Origin: Sphingobium sp. SYK-6
Lineage (GTDB): Bacteria > Pseudomonadota > Alphaproteobacteria > Sphingomonadales > Sphingomonadaceae
Length of the DNA stretch: 64,000 nt
Direction: 5' to 3'
NCBI RefSeq assembly: GCF_000283515.1
Contig: NC_015976.1
Location: 4,123,501-4,187,500 of the forward strand
In this document: one piece after another, positions 9,594-17,401 of the stretch
Numbering within the stretch: position 1 is the stretch's first letter
Layout of the letters: each line of letters starts with the position of its first letter
Notes under the pieces: generated by a model
Told to the model about the DNA's origin: nothing
Databases searched by the model: none
The model's input: only the letters and a program-made list of their open reading frames with translations
Translations under genes and position numbers: made by a program

Positions 9594-10337
9594 TTAAACT
9601 AGCCGCACCGCCCGTGGCTGCGCTTGTCGCCGCAGACCTCCCCCAAGCAGACCGAAGCCGACAAGCATCAGCATCCAGGTGGAGGTTTCGGGAACAGCAC
9701 TTACCTTCACCAGTGAAGCTTGAATGTTCGTCAGAACATAAGAGCCCTGCAAATAGGTAGTCGAGTTGATGAAGCCGAATGATCCCCACTGACCGTCGAA
9801 CAGATCCAGAGGGGGCAGTTCATCGATCAGATCATTGTCACGAGCTGTCCCGGTAAAATCAAACTTCCCGAGAGAAAACGCAAGATTGATCGGGCCGAAG
9901 CCTAGGTCAACAGGAATGGAATCGCCGGTCACTCCATGAGTGCCTGAGATGCTGAAGCTGTCTACGTGCGGAAGAGAGGGCGACACATAGTGGTCGTTCC
10001 AAATCTGGATAGTGCTGTAGTCACTGAACAGATTCTCTGTGCTGAACGAGAACGCACCAGCCTGATAATGAGCGCTAACGAGATAGCCACCGTAGATGTT
10101 CACCGAAGGGTCTGCATCAAAGGTTGGTGACACAGAATAGCGATCAGTATCGAACTTGGCGATCATTGAGAAGGAATCGCCCACACCGATTGCCGAAGGT
10201 ATATCCACCGGCTCGAAATGGCGATCCACACTCGAATAGGAACTGATCGTGCCGGAAAATGTCAGCTTATAGATGTCAGCCGAGGCGGGCTTAGCGACGA
10301 GCAGTCCAACCAACAGAAGTCCTGACCCAATCCGCAT
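9594..10337 (-). CDS. PEP-CTERM (PEPxxWA-like) exported protein
   Basis: The product is 247 aa with an N-terminal signal peptide (MRIGSGLLLVGLLVAKPASA), a beta-rich Ser/Asp/Thr body, and a C-terminal sorting tail: AVPETSTWMLMLVGFGLLGG, then a basic LRR cluster. That is a PEP-CTERM signal of the sphingomonad W-containing type, which exosortase systems process for surface display or secretion. The body matches no family I recognise. Codon use is clearly more AT-rich than in the neighbours. No exosortase gene is in the window. No operon partner: fixJ and the receiver gene run the other way. Confidence 0.8.
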   Translation of the reverse strand: MRIGSGLLLVGLLVAKPASADIYKLTFSGTISSYSSVDRHFEPVDIPSAIGVGDSFSMIAKFDTDRYSVSPTFDADPSVNIYGGYLVSAHYQAGAFSFSTENLFSDYSTIQIWNDHYVSPSLPHVDSFSISGTHGVTGDSIPVDLGFGPINLAFSLGKFDFTGTARDNDLIDELPPLDLFDGQWGSFGFINSTTYLQGSYVLTNIQASLVKVSAVPETSTWMLMLVGFGLLGGGLRRQAQPRAVRLV

Positions 10338-10608
10338 CTCATCCCCCCACGGCGTGTTGCAGAATCCTAACCGTAGGATAATTGGCGGTCAACCAAGCGG
10401 GATCGACCGCTAATGCTTATAAATGCTTCCGACGTCCTAAAACACGCCATGTGAGATCATCATGGACAGATGGATCGAGTAAACCGGGCCGGGCCAGAAG
10501 CAACATGTCCGCGCTGCCCGGCCGGCACTGTTGACGCGCTAAGGAGCATTACGTAGCGACTGGCGGCATCCGGCCTGCCATGGAACGGGAAATGATAATT
10601 CTCGGGAC

Positions 10609-11025
10609 ATGATAATGGAGTCCGCTCCGGTCTCCGCCGCAAGACATCAGATGCTGCTTCTCGAAGACGATCCCGGCGTTCGCCGGTCGATGCAACTCGT
10701 CTTCCAGGGGCAGGGCTATGATGTACGTGCCTTTGCGAGTGGCGAGGCGCTGCTCGGCGACGCGAGGGCCGTGCAGGCCGCTTGCCTGATTGCGGACTAT
10801 GCCCTTGCCGGCAAGGACGGCATCTCCGTGCTTTCCAGTCTGCGCAGCGCCGGCTGGCAAGGCCCTGCCCTGCTGGTGAGCGCCTTCGCCACGCCGGACC
10901 TCGAGCGTCGCGCGCGACAGGCCGGCTTCGCCGAAATATTCGAAAAGCCCGTGAAGCTGCACCTGCTGATGGATGCGCTCGAACGGGCGAGAGCCGGTCA
11001 GCAGGCCCCGGACACGCTCTGCTAG
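10609..11025 (+). CDS. Stand-alone receiver-domain response regulator
   Basis: The product is 138 aa and almost entirely a CheY-like receiver: acidic E19-D20-D21, phospho-acceptor D63 in LIADYAL, switch Ser91 in LLVSAF and Lys113 in FEKPVK. There is no output domain. Such proteins act by protein contact, for example FixT, a single receiver that inhibits FixL in Caulobacter. Here it lies about 1.3 kb from fixLJ, but no FNR-type box was seen upstream, so a FixT role is only a hypothesis. A second ATG at 10615 is an equally good start. Confidence 0.85.
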   Translation: MIMESAPVSAARHQMLLLEDDPGVRRSMQLVFQGQGYDVRAFASGEALLGDARAVQAACLIADYALAGKDGISVLSSLRSAGWQGPALLVSAFATPDLERRARQAGFAEIFEKPVKLHLLMDALERARAGQQAPDTLC

Positions 11026-11080
11026 CGGACTCGCGCCGGCTCGAACGGCGCCGTCCCTGCCTGGCTCGGCCTTTCTCCCG

Positions 11081-12196
11081 CTACCAGCGGCTTCCCGCGG
11101 CCACCGCTTCCTCTTCCTGCGGCAGCGTCGGGCGCCCCAGAGCGGCATTGCGGTGAGGGAAGCGGCCAAAGCGCGCGATGATGTCCCGATGCGCCTTGGC
11201 GAACTCCAGATTGAGTTCGAAGCCGGGCCGGCTGAACAATTCGACCGACAGGTCCTGATCGGCCAGATCCTCGCTGTGCATGAACGGCATGTAGAAGAAG
11301 GGCCGGGCTGCCTCCACGAAGGCATCGTCGAAGCCGCGCTGCAGGGCCGCACGCGCGATCTCGCGCGCCAGCGGGTCGGTCGCGAAGGCACGCGCCTCGC
11401 CGCGGAACATGTTGCGCGGGAACTGGTCGAAGAGCACCAGCGCGGCGAGCGCCGTGTCCGCATCGGCGAGGAAGTCTGCCGCCGGCCTGTCCCGCTGGGC
11501 TTCCCAGAGCGCGCGGAAGAGATGCAGGCAGCGGGCATCCTCTTCCTCGGTCGCATTGAACCAGCCGTCCGGGCCGATCTCGTTCAGCCAGTAATTGAGG
11601 ACCGCCGCGACCCAGCCGGGATCGACCGGGGTCTTGTCGGTCGGGCGCTCGGGGAACCGGTCCTGCACGCGCAGCGGCAACCCATCGATGCTGCGCGTGC
11701 GGGTGGAAATGCGTTCGAGCCGCTCCGGCGTCTCATTCTGCTCGTGATAGCGGGCAAGCGTGGTGCGCTCCTTCTCGAAGCGCATGAACGGCACGCCCCA
11801 GCCGCAACTCTCCTGCACGCTCTCGACGGAAATGAGGAAGATCTGCCGGGTGCCCGGCAGGATCGCGAACCTCCGCGAGACCATGTCCCACTCGTCGTCC
11901 TGCGGCAGGATGGCGCGTCCGCGGCCATAGAGTCGCAGGATGAGCGGCGGCTGGTCGAAGGCGCAGAACATGACGGTGATGCGCCCGTCCGCCGCAAGAT
12001 GCGCCTGCGTCTCGTTGCCCGATCCGCCCACGTCGAGATAGCCGACGAGGTTCGGCCCCAGCACGCGAAAGCTGTCCATCCCCTTGGGGCTGAGATTGAT
12101 CCGCGCATCCGCCGCCGCAGTCGCCACGAAGAAGACCGGCTGCTTCTCGATGAAAGCGCGCTGTTCGTCGGTGATGGCGGTGAAGAAGTCGGACAT
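11081..12196 (-). CDS. Fusion of PPOX-type flavin-binding domain and DUF924
   Basis: The product is 371 aa in one open frame. Residues 1 to about 185 resemble the pyridoxamine-5'-phosphate-oxidase-like split-barrel family (FFVATAAADARINLSPKG, VGYLDVGGSGNETQAHL). From about 190 to the end the protein matches DUF924 (VLNYWLNEIGPDGWF, DQFPRNMFRGEARAFA, FFYMPFMHSEDLADQ, FGRFPHRNAALGR). The two are normally separate proteins of roughly 180-200 aa each, so this looks like a genuine gene fusion. I chose the ATG at 12196 (MSDFF); the frame extends to 12250 with no homologous sequence. The substrate is unknown. Confidence 0.8.
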   Translation of the reverse strand: MSDFFTAITDEQRAFIEKQPVFFVATAAADARINLSPKGMDSFRVLGPNLVGYLDVGGSGNETQAHLAADGRITVMFCAFDQPPLILRLYGRGRAILPQDDEWDMVSRRFAILPGTRQIFLISVESVQESCGWGVPFMRFEKERTTLARYHEQNETPERLERISTRTRSIDGLPLRVQDRFPERPTDKTPVDPGWVAAVLNYWLNEIGPDGWFNATEEEDARCLHLFRALWEAQRDRPAADFLADADTALAALVLFDQFPRNMFRGEARAFATDPLAREIARAALQRGFDDAFVEAARPFFYMPFMHSEDLADQDLSVELFSRPGFELNLEFAKAHRDIIARFGRFPHRNAALGRPTLPQEEEAVAAGSRW

Positions 12197-12350
12197 AAGC
12201 TCTCGGTCTTTGCATCTGAGGCTGCGCACCCTGGCGCGCATGGGGCACACGCGCCGTTCGCGCGCATCGCGTCAGATTCTATCGCGTCCGGCCGGCGCTA
12301 GCCAGTCAATCTCACGGACTGCAGAGCCTCTGGCGGCAATCATGCGTCCG

Positions 12351-12587
12351 TCACGTCGCCCCATCCTGGTCGCTCCCGGGCCCCTCATCCTCGGCCAGCA
12401 GAGCCCGGGCGTCCTCCAGATCCTCCGCCAGCACCATCAGCCGCGCCTGGACGGCAAGCGGCGCGTCTTCGGCAATGTTCATGCCGGTGTCGAAGCAGAA
12501 AGCCGGGATGCCCGCCGCTTCCAGCCGGCCGCGCACGATCTGGGCAAGCATCGGATCGGCGTAGCGCTGCAGTTCGACAAGGCTCAC
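12351..12587 (-). CDS. DUF2007 small protein
   Basis: The product is 78 aa. The N-terminal half (ELQRYADPMLAQIVRGRLEAAGIPAF) and the alanine-rich segment with VQARLMVLAEDLEDARALL match DUF2007, a small domain described as a putative signal-transducing protein with no proven role. It lies 10 bases downstream of tldD on the same strand, so the two are probably co-transcribed. Confidence 0.75.
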   Translation of the reverse strand: MSLVELQRYADPMLAQIVRGRLEAAGIPAFCFDTGMNIAEDAPLAVQARLMVLAEDLEDARALLAEDEGPGSDQDGAT

Positions 12588-12597
12588 CGCCGGCGCC

Positions 12598-14040
12598 TCA
12601 CGCTGCCGTGCCGCCCACCGTCAGCCCTTCGAGCAGCAGGGTCGGCTGGCCCACGCCGGCCGGCACGCCCTGCCCGTTCTTGCCGCACATGCCGATGCCT
12701 TCGTCGAGTGCCAGATCGTTGCCGATGCCGATGACGCGATTGAGCGCGGTCGGGCCATCGCCGATCAGCGTCGCGCCCTTGATGGGATCACCGAGCTTGC
12801 CGTTCTCGACCTTGTAGGCCTCCGTGCAGGAGAAGACGAACTTGCCCGAGACGATGTCCACCTGCCCGCCACCGAAGCTCTTGGCGAAGATGCCGCTCTT
12901 CACACGCGAGAGCAGCTCTTCGGGATCGTCGTTTCCGGCCCGGGCGAAAGTGTTGGTCATGCGGGGCATGGGTGCATGGGCATAGCTTTCGCGCCGGCCA
13001 TTGCCGGTGGGCGCGACGCCCATCAGCCGCGCATTGAGCCTGTCCTGCATGTAGCCGCGCAGGATGCCGTCCTCGATGAGCACGGTTTCCTGTGTCGGCG
13101 TTCCCTCGTCATCGATGCTGAGCGAGCCGCGGCGGGCCTGGATGGAACCATCGTCCACCACCGTCACGCCGGGCGCGGCGACGCGCTGGCCGATCCGCCC
13201 CGAGAAGGCCGACGTGCCCTTGCGATTGAAATCGCCCTCGAGGCCATGACCCACCGCTTCATGCAGCATGACGCCCGGCCAGCCGGGCCCGAGCAGCACG
13301 GTCATCTCGCCCACCGGCGCATTCACCGAGCGCAGGTTGACCTGCGCCTGGGCCAGCGCCTCGTCGATCGCGCGTTGCCAGGTCGCGTCCTCGAACAGGT
13401 CGTCATAGAGATAGCGCCCGCCAAGGCCGAAATAGCCTGTCTCGCGCCGGCCATTTTCTTCCATGATGATCGAGACGTTGAGCCGCACCAGCGGGCGCAC
13501 GTCGGTCGCCATGAAGCCGTCCGCCCGGACGATCTCGACGACGGACCAGCTCCCGGCCAGCGCGGCGGAAACCTGCACCACGCGCGGATCGCGCGCGCGC
13601 GCCGCCGCGTCGATCTTCGCCATGAGGTCCACCTTCTTCGCGAAAGGCACGAGGTCGAGCGGATTGGCATCCGTGTAGAGATGGCGGTTGGTCCGCTGGG
13701 GCGGCGGCGCCATGCCCTGGCGCGCGGGGTCGAGCAGCTTCAGCGTCTCGGCCGCGCGACGAATGGCGGGCTCACTGATGTCGTTGGCATGGGCAAAGCC
13801 GGTCATCTCGCCGGTCACGCCGCGCAGGCCGAAGCCCGCGTCCGTGGAATAATCCGCCGTCTTCAGCCGCCCATCGTCGAAGCCGAAGCTCTCGCTGGCC
13901 ATATATTGGAGGTAGAGCTCGCCATCCTCGCAGCCCTTGAGTGCCTCGGCGGTGAGGCGGCGGGCGCCTTCCGGGTCCAGCGCGCCGTCGCGATAGAGGA
14001 AGGCGCGCACATCGGTGATCTGGGAAGCAGAGTCTGTCAT
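12598..14040 (-). CDS. tldD: Metalloprotease TldD
   Basis: The product is 480 aa, a TldD/PmbA-family zinc protease; in Escherichia coli TldD with TldE (PmbA) processes microcin and CcdA peptides. The zinc motif HEAVGHGLEGD (HExxxH) is present near the middle. The C-terminal domain has GGGQVDIVSGKFVF, IKGATLIGDG and GMCGKNGQGVP, all typical of TldD. The ATG at 14040 (MTDSASQITD) gives the normal family length; the frame is open to 14133. Its partner pmbA is not in the window. Confidence 0.93.
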   Translation of the reverse strand: MTDSASQITDVRAFLYRDGALDPEGARRLTAEALKGCEDGELYLQYMASESFGFDDGRLKTADYSTDAGFGLRGVTGEMTGFAHANDISEPAIRRAAETLKLLDPARQGMAPPPQRTNRHLYTDANPLDLVPFAKKVDLMAKIDAAARARDPRVVQVSAALAGSWSVVEIVRADGFMATDVRPLVRLNVSIIMEENGRRETGYFGLGGRYLYDDLFEDATWQRAIDEALAQAQVNLRSVNAPVGEMTVLLGPGWPGVMLHEAVGHGLEGDFNRKGTSAFSGRIGQRVAAPGVTVVDDGSIQARRGSLSIDDEGTPTQETVLIEDGILRGYMQDRLNARLMGVAPTGNGRRESYAHAPMPRMTNTFARAGNDDPEELLSRVKSGIFAKSFGGGQVDIVSGKFVFSCTEAYKVENGKLGDPIKGATLIGDGPTALNRVIGIGNDLALDEGIGMCGKNGQGVPAGVGQPTLLLEGLTVGGTAA

Positions 14041-14212
14041 GCGCCCGATATAGGCGTGCGAACCATGATGGCCAATGACAAAGCCGGCAAAAGGAACCGG
14101 GGAGAGGCCGCATCTTGGAGAATGGCTCCGCATCCCTTATGTTGCAGGCGGGGGAATTGTTCGTGCTGCCACAGTCGCAACGTCCGAAGGGACATGGATC
14201 AAGACCGCTCCC

Positions 14213-14830
14213 ATGAGCTCATATTCTCGTTTTCACAGACGTCATTTCCTGAAATTCGCCGGCGGGGCTGCCGCCTCGTCCCTGCTGATGCCTTCCGCGG
14301 CGCTGGCCGCCGGGGCCGGTGACGGCTGGACGAAGCTGCTCGAACGCGCCCGGCAGGCCCTCGATCAACATGAGGACGTCATCAGGCATCGGGACCGCCT
14401 CGTCCTGGTCGATTTCTCGCTGCCCTCGGCAACCCCGCGCATGATGCTGGTCGACCTGACACGGGGGCGCAGGCAACTGCTACGGGTGTCGCACGGGCGG
14501 GGATCGGATCCCGCGCATAGCGGCTGGCTGCGCAGCTTCAGCAATGTCTCCGGGTCGAACGCCAGTTCCCGGGGCGCCTACATTACGGCGGCGACTTATC
14601 AGGGCAAGCACGGGCGATCGCAGCGCCTCGTGGGGCTGGAAGAGAGCAACAACAATGCCGAGGCGCGCGCGATCGTGATCCACGGCGCCTGGTACAGCAA
14701 TGATGACGTCGCGGCGCGCCTGGGCAAGCTCGGCCGCAGCGAAGGCTGCTTCGCCGTCAGCGAGGCGCAGATCGACCCGCTGCTCGACTGGCTGGGACCG
14801 GAACGGTTGCTCTACGCTGACCGGGTATAG
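14213..14830 (+). CDS. Tat-exported murein L,D-transpeptidase of the YkuD_2 type
   Basis: The product is 205 aa with a twin-arginine signal (HRRHFLKFAGGAAASSLL, Arg9-Arg10) and a signal-peptidase-like ALAAGA site near residue 34. The mature part contains IVIHGAWYS and RSEGCFAV, giving the His and Cys of an L,D-transpeptidase active site of the YkuD_2 family. It is expected to act on peptidoglycan in the periplasm. The ATG at 14213 places the RR motif at the N terminus; the frame is open to 14075. It converges on a second, unrelated-length L,D-transpeptidase gene 26 bases away. Confidence 0.83.
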   Translation: MSSYSRFHRRHFLKFAGGAAASSLLMPSAALAAGAGDGWTKLLERARQALDQHEDVIRHRDRLVLVDFSLPSATPRMMLVDLTRGRRQLLRVSHGRGSDPAHSGWLRSFSNVSGSNASSRGAYITAATYQGKHGRSQRLVGLEESNNNAEARAIVIHGAWYSNDDVAARLGKLGRSEGCFAVSEAQIDPLLDWLGPERLLYADRV

Positions 14831-14856
14831 AGCAGACCGGGAATCGCGGCGCTGCT

Positions 14857-16056
14857 TCAGCCCGCCGCGCAAGTGCGATCGGAGAGCTGGCGCACTGCCG
14901 CCAGGCCGGCCACGCCGAGATCGCGGCTGATGCCGGCATCGAGACCATAGATGTCGTCGAAGCTGTGCAGGCGCCCGTCGGCGTCGGCACGCGCGGTCAT
15001 GTAGATGACAAAGACAGCCACCGGCCGGGGCAGCTTCGCGGTGATTGTCTCACGCGCCGCCACGGCTTCCTCGATGCGGCCCGGCGTCCACTCGGTGCCG
15101 GCCAGCATTCTGGCGGCGAGGTCGAATGGCCGGTCGGTGCGCACGCAGCCATGGCTGAACATGCGCGTCTCCTGCCCGAACAATGTCTTGCTCGGCGTGT
15201 CGTGCAGGAAGATGGATAGCGGATTGGGCATGTCGATCTTCATCTGACCGAGCGAATTGGTAGGGCCGGGCTGCTGGACGACATGGAGGTTCGCCCCGCT
15301 CCCCGTCCAGGTGTAGCCCCGCGCGCGCGCTGTGTCGGGCCGGTTGCGCACCAGAGCGCCGACGCTTTCCCGGATGATCGATTGGGGCACGGTCCAGGTC
15401 GGATTGAAGATGATGCCCGTCGCGGTGGTGGCGAACTGCGGCGTCGGCGTCGCGCGCTTGCCGACGATGACGCGATGCTCCGCCACGGACTTTCCCCCGT
15501 CCATGAGGCGAACGACATATTCCGGCACGTTGACGAGGAGATAGCGCTCGCCTAGATCGCGCGGCAGCCAGCGCCAGCGCTCGAGATTGGCGCGGACGCG
15601 GGCACGGTCGGACCGCGCGTCAGCCGGCAGGCTCGCCAAGGCCGCGCGCAGCATGCGATAATCGGCATTGGCCGGGGCCAGCCGGTCCAGCGTGCCCGGC
15701 ACGTCGCCCGTGGCCAGCGCACGGTCGAGCAGTTCCAGCACCGCATCCGGCGTCAGATTGGCGGTTCGGAAATAAGAGAGGCGCCGCTGCGCGGCCGGCA
15801 CGCGGCCATTGGCGAGATCGCGGGCCAGCAGCGCGAAGCTGCGTGTCGCGGCGGTATCGAGGGCCGTCTGATCGCGTGCGGCGAGCGCGGTCCGCAATCG
15901 ATCCAGCTCATAGTCGGCCGGGTCGAGGCCATGCGTGCCGATCTTCTCGCCATAATCCAGCAGCCGGGCGGCTGCCTGCACGGTCCAGGGCGTGGCGGCA
16001 TGGGCCGGCGGCGCAACGCACAGAAGGAAGGAAAGGGCGAGGATGAGGATGCGCAC
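14857..16056 (-). CDS. L,D-transpeptidase (YcbB/YkuD type)
   Basis: The product is 399 aa, beginning with GTG at 16056 preceded by GGAG. It has an N-terminal hydrophobic signal (ILILALSFLLCVAPPAHA), a helical scaffold region to about residue 170, and a YkuD catalytic domain. That domain contains IIFNPTWTVPQSI, IFLHDTPSK and the Cys motif FSHGCVRTDRPFDLA. This is the layout of YcbB-like enzymes that form 3-3 cross-links in peptidoglycan. The frame continues upstream to an ATG at 16104, but that would bury the signal peptide. Convergent with the Tat-exported YkuD_2 gene. Confidence 0.88.
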   Translation of the reverse strand: MRILILALSFLLCVAPPAHAATPWTVQAAARLLDYGEKIGTHGLDPADYELDRLRTALAARDQTALDTAATRSFALLARDLANGRVPAAQRRLSYFRTANLTPDAVLELLDRALATGDVPGTLDRLAPANADYRMLRAALASLPADARSDRARVRANLERWRWLPRDLGERYLLVNVPEYVVRLMDGGKSVAEHRVIVGKRATPTPQFATTATGIIFNPTWTVPQSIIRESVGALVRNRPDTARARGYTWTGSGANLHVVQQPGPTNSLGQMKIDMPNPLSIFLHDTPSKTLFGQETRMFSHGCVRTDRPFDLAARMLAGTEWTPGRIEEAVAARETITAKLPRPVAVFVIYMTARADADGRLHSFDDIYGLDAGISRDLGVAGLAAVRQLSDRTCAAG

Positions 16057-16197
16057 GGAGAATCTCCAGTCGTCGGGCAGCGGTTGCGCGCTGCCCTGCA
16101 GCAAGACGGACAGCGCGCGCGATCCCCGTTTCAGGCCGGAAGCGCCGCGTCCGCCATGACATGCATCAATTGGCCGCGTTTACACGGCCCGCGCTTC

Positions 16198-16428
16198 TCA
16201 GAGACTGGCGCCCGAGGAAATGTCCGGCTTGTTCACGATGTCCGGCGTATCGGCCGGCCCGCCCTCGAGCACGAAGCGGCGATCACAATAGCCGCAATCG
16301 ACATAGCCATGCTCGTCGATTTCCAGAAAGACGCGCGGATGCCCAAGTGCGGCCGGAATGCCATCGCCCGATCCATCGCAGGCGACTCGGCGGGAATGGA
16401 TGCGGATGATCTCGGGCGGGGCGTGCAT
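16198..16428 (-). CDS. NDUFS6-like zinc-finger protein (zf-CHCC)
   Basis: The product is 76 aa. The pattern VACDGSG...LGHPRVFLEID..GYVDCGYCDRRF gives the Cys-His-Cys-Cys zinc site of the zf-CHCC family, which includes the mitochondrial complex I subunit NDUFS6 (NUMM). In bacteria with NDUFS6-like proteins a role in complex I is likely but not shown by the context here. The frame is open to 16803, but everything before the ATG at 16428 is low-quality antisense of the neighbouring gene. Confidence 0.8.
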   Translation of the reverse strand: MHAPPEIIRIHSRRVACDGSGDGIPAALGHPRVFLEIDEHGYVDCGYCDRRFVLEGGPADTPDIVNKPDISSGASL

Positions 16429-16572
16429 GCCCTTGCGGTTAGCATCGGCATGCGCACGGGGCAATATGGACCGAACCAAAATGGCGCCCCCCCGGTTCGA
16501 TGCCCTTGATCGAGCACAAGGCGCAGAGCCCGCATGCCGTGCCATCTGGCGGCAAGGCCGGGAGTGGAACAG

Positions 16573-17232
16573 ATGAACGAGACGTCTCTTTCGGGCGCAG
16601 CAACGCGAATCGCCATGATCTCGGCCATCGCCTGCGCGGCGCTGGCCATCGCTTATGCCGTGGGCCAGATTCTTGAATGGACCGGCGCGCTGGGCTCGGC
16701 GGGAGGGCCGAACAGCAGCAGCACGCCGCTTGGCCTCGCCCTGCTGCTCACGCCGTCGCTGCTGCTCGGCTCGGCCTTCCTCATCCTCGCGGCAGCCCTC
16801 CACGAGCTGGCGCCGCCCGGTCGGCGGGTCTGGAGCCGGATGGCGCTGGCCTTCGCTACCGTTTACGCGACGCTCATCAGCCTCGTCTATTTCGTCCAGC
16901 TCACCTGGGTCGCGCCGCGAATAGCGGCCGGCGATCTCGCGGGGATCGAACCCTTCCTGTTCGTGCCTTATCGCAGCTTCCTCTTCGCGGTCGATCTGCT
17001 GGGCTACAGCATGATGAGTCTCGCCACGCTGTTCGGTGCCTTCGCACTGCCGGGCGGTCGCGCCAATGGCCCAGCCAGAAACGCGATGATCGCGAACGGC
17101 CTTCTGCTCCCTGCCCTCGCGCTCCAGATGTTCTGGCCCGGGCTGATCTGGGTCGGCGCGCTCTGGGGCTTCACCTTTCCCGCTGCGATGATCCTGATCG
17201 CGCGCCTGCTGCGCAGGTCTTCCCCCACCTGA
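16573..17232 (+). CDS. Six-helix hypothetical membrane protein
   Basis: The product is 219 aa and very hydrophobic, with about six predicted membrane helices and short loops (for example IAMISAIACAALAIAYAV, LALLLTPSLLLGSAFLILAA, LLLPALALQMFWPGLIWVGA). I do not recognise the family and see no catalytic motif. The ATG at 16573 has GGAG upstream; an earlier in-frame ATG at 16534 is less likely. It stands alone between the divergent zinc-finger gene and the downstream ABC-F gene. Confidence 0.65.
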   Translation: MNETSLSGAATRIAMISAIACAALAIAYAVGQILEWTGALGSAGGPNSSSTPLGLALLLTPSLLLGSAFLILAAALHELAPPGRRVWSRMALAFATVYATLISLVYFVQLTWVAPRIAAGDLAGIEPFLFVPYRSFLFAVDLLGYSMMSLATLFGAFALPGGRANGPARNAMIANGLLLPALALQMFWPGLIWVGALWGFTFPAAMILIARLLRRSSPT

Positions 17233-17296
17233 TCCTTTGATTCGCGGCGTTCCTGCGCCTATATGGTCACTTCACCCCGCTCAGGAGCGCATCATC

Positions 17297-17401
17297 ATGG
17301 ACAAGGCACTGGACCGTCATTCGTTCGTCCTCTTGCCGCAGGTGCTCCATGTCCGCTTCCGCTTTTCTCACCCTCGATCGCATTGCCGCCGCCCGGCCTG
17401 A
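17297..17401 (+). CDS. Possible 34-codon leader ORF upstream of the ABC-F gene
   Basis: An ATG with CAGGAG nine bases upstream opens a 34-codon frame that runs past the ABC-F start codon (17349) by 53 bases in another frame. Several ABC-F genes are controlled by translated leader ORFs, so this may be one. No clear attenuator hairpin pair was found, and it may equally be a chance ORF. Confidence 0.3.
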   Translation: MDKALDRHSFVLLPQVLHVRFRFSHPRSHCRRPA

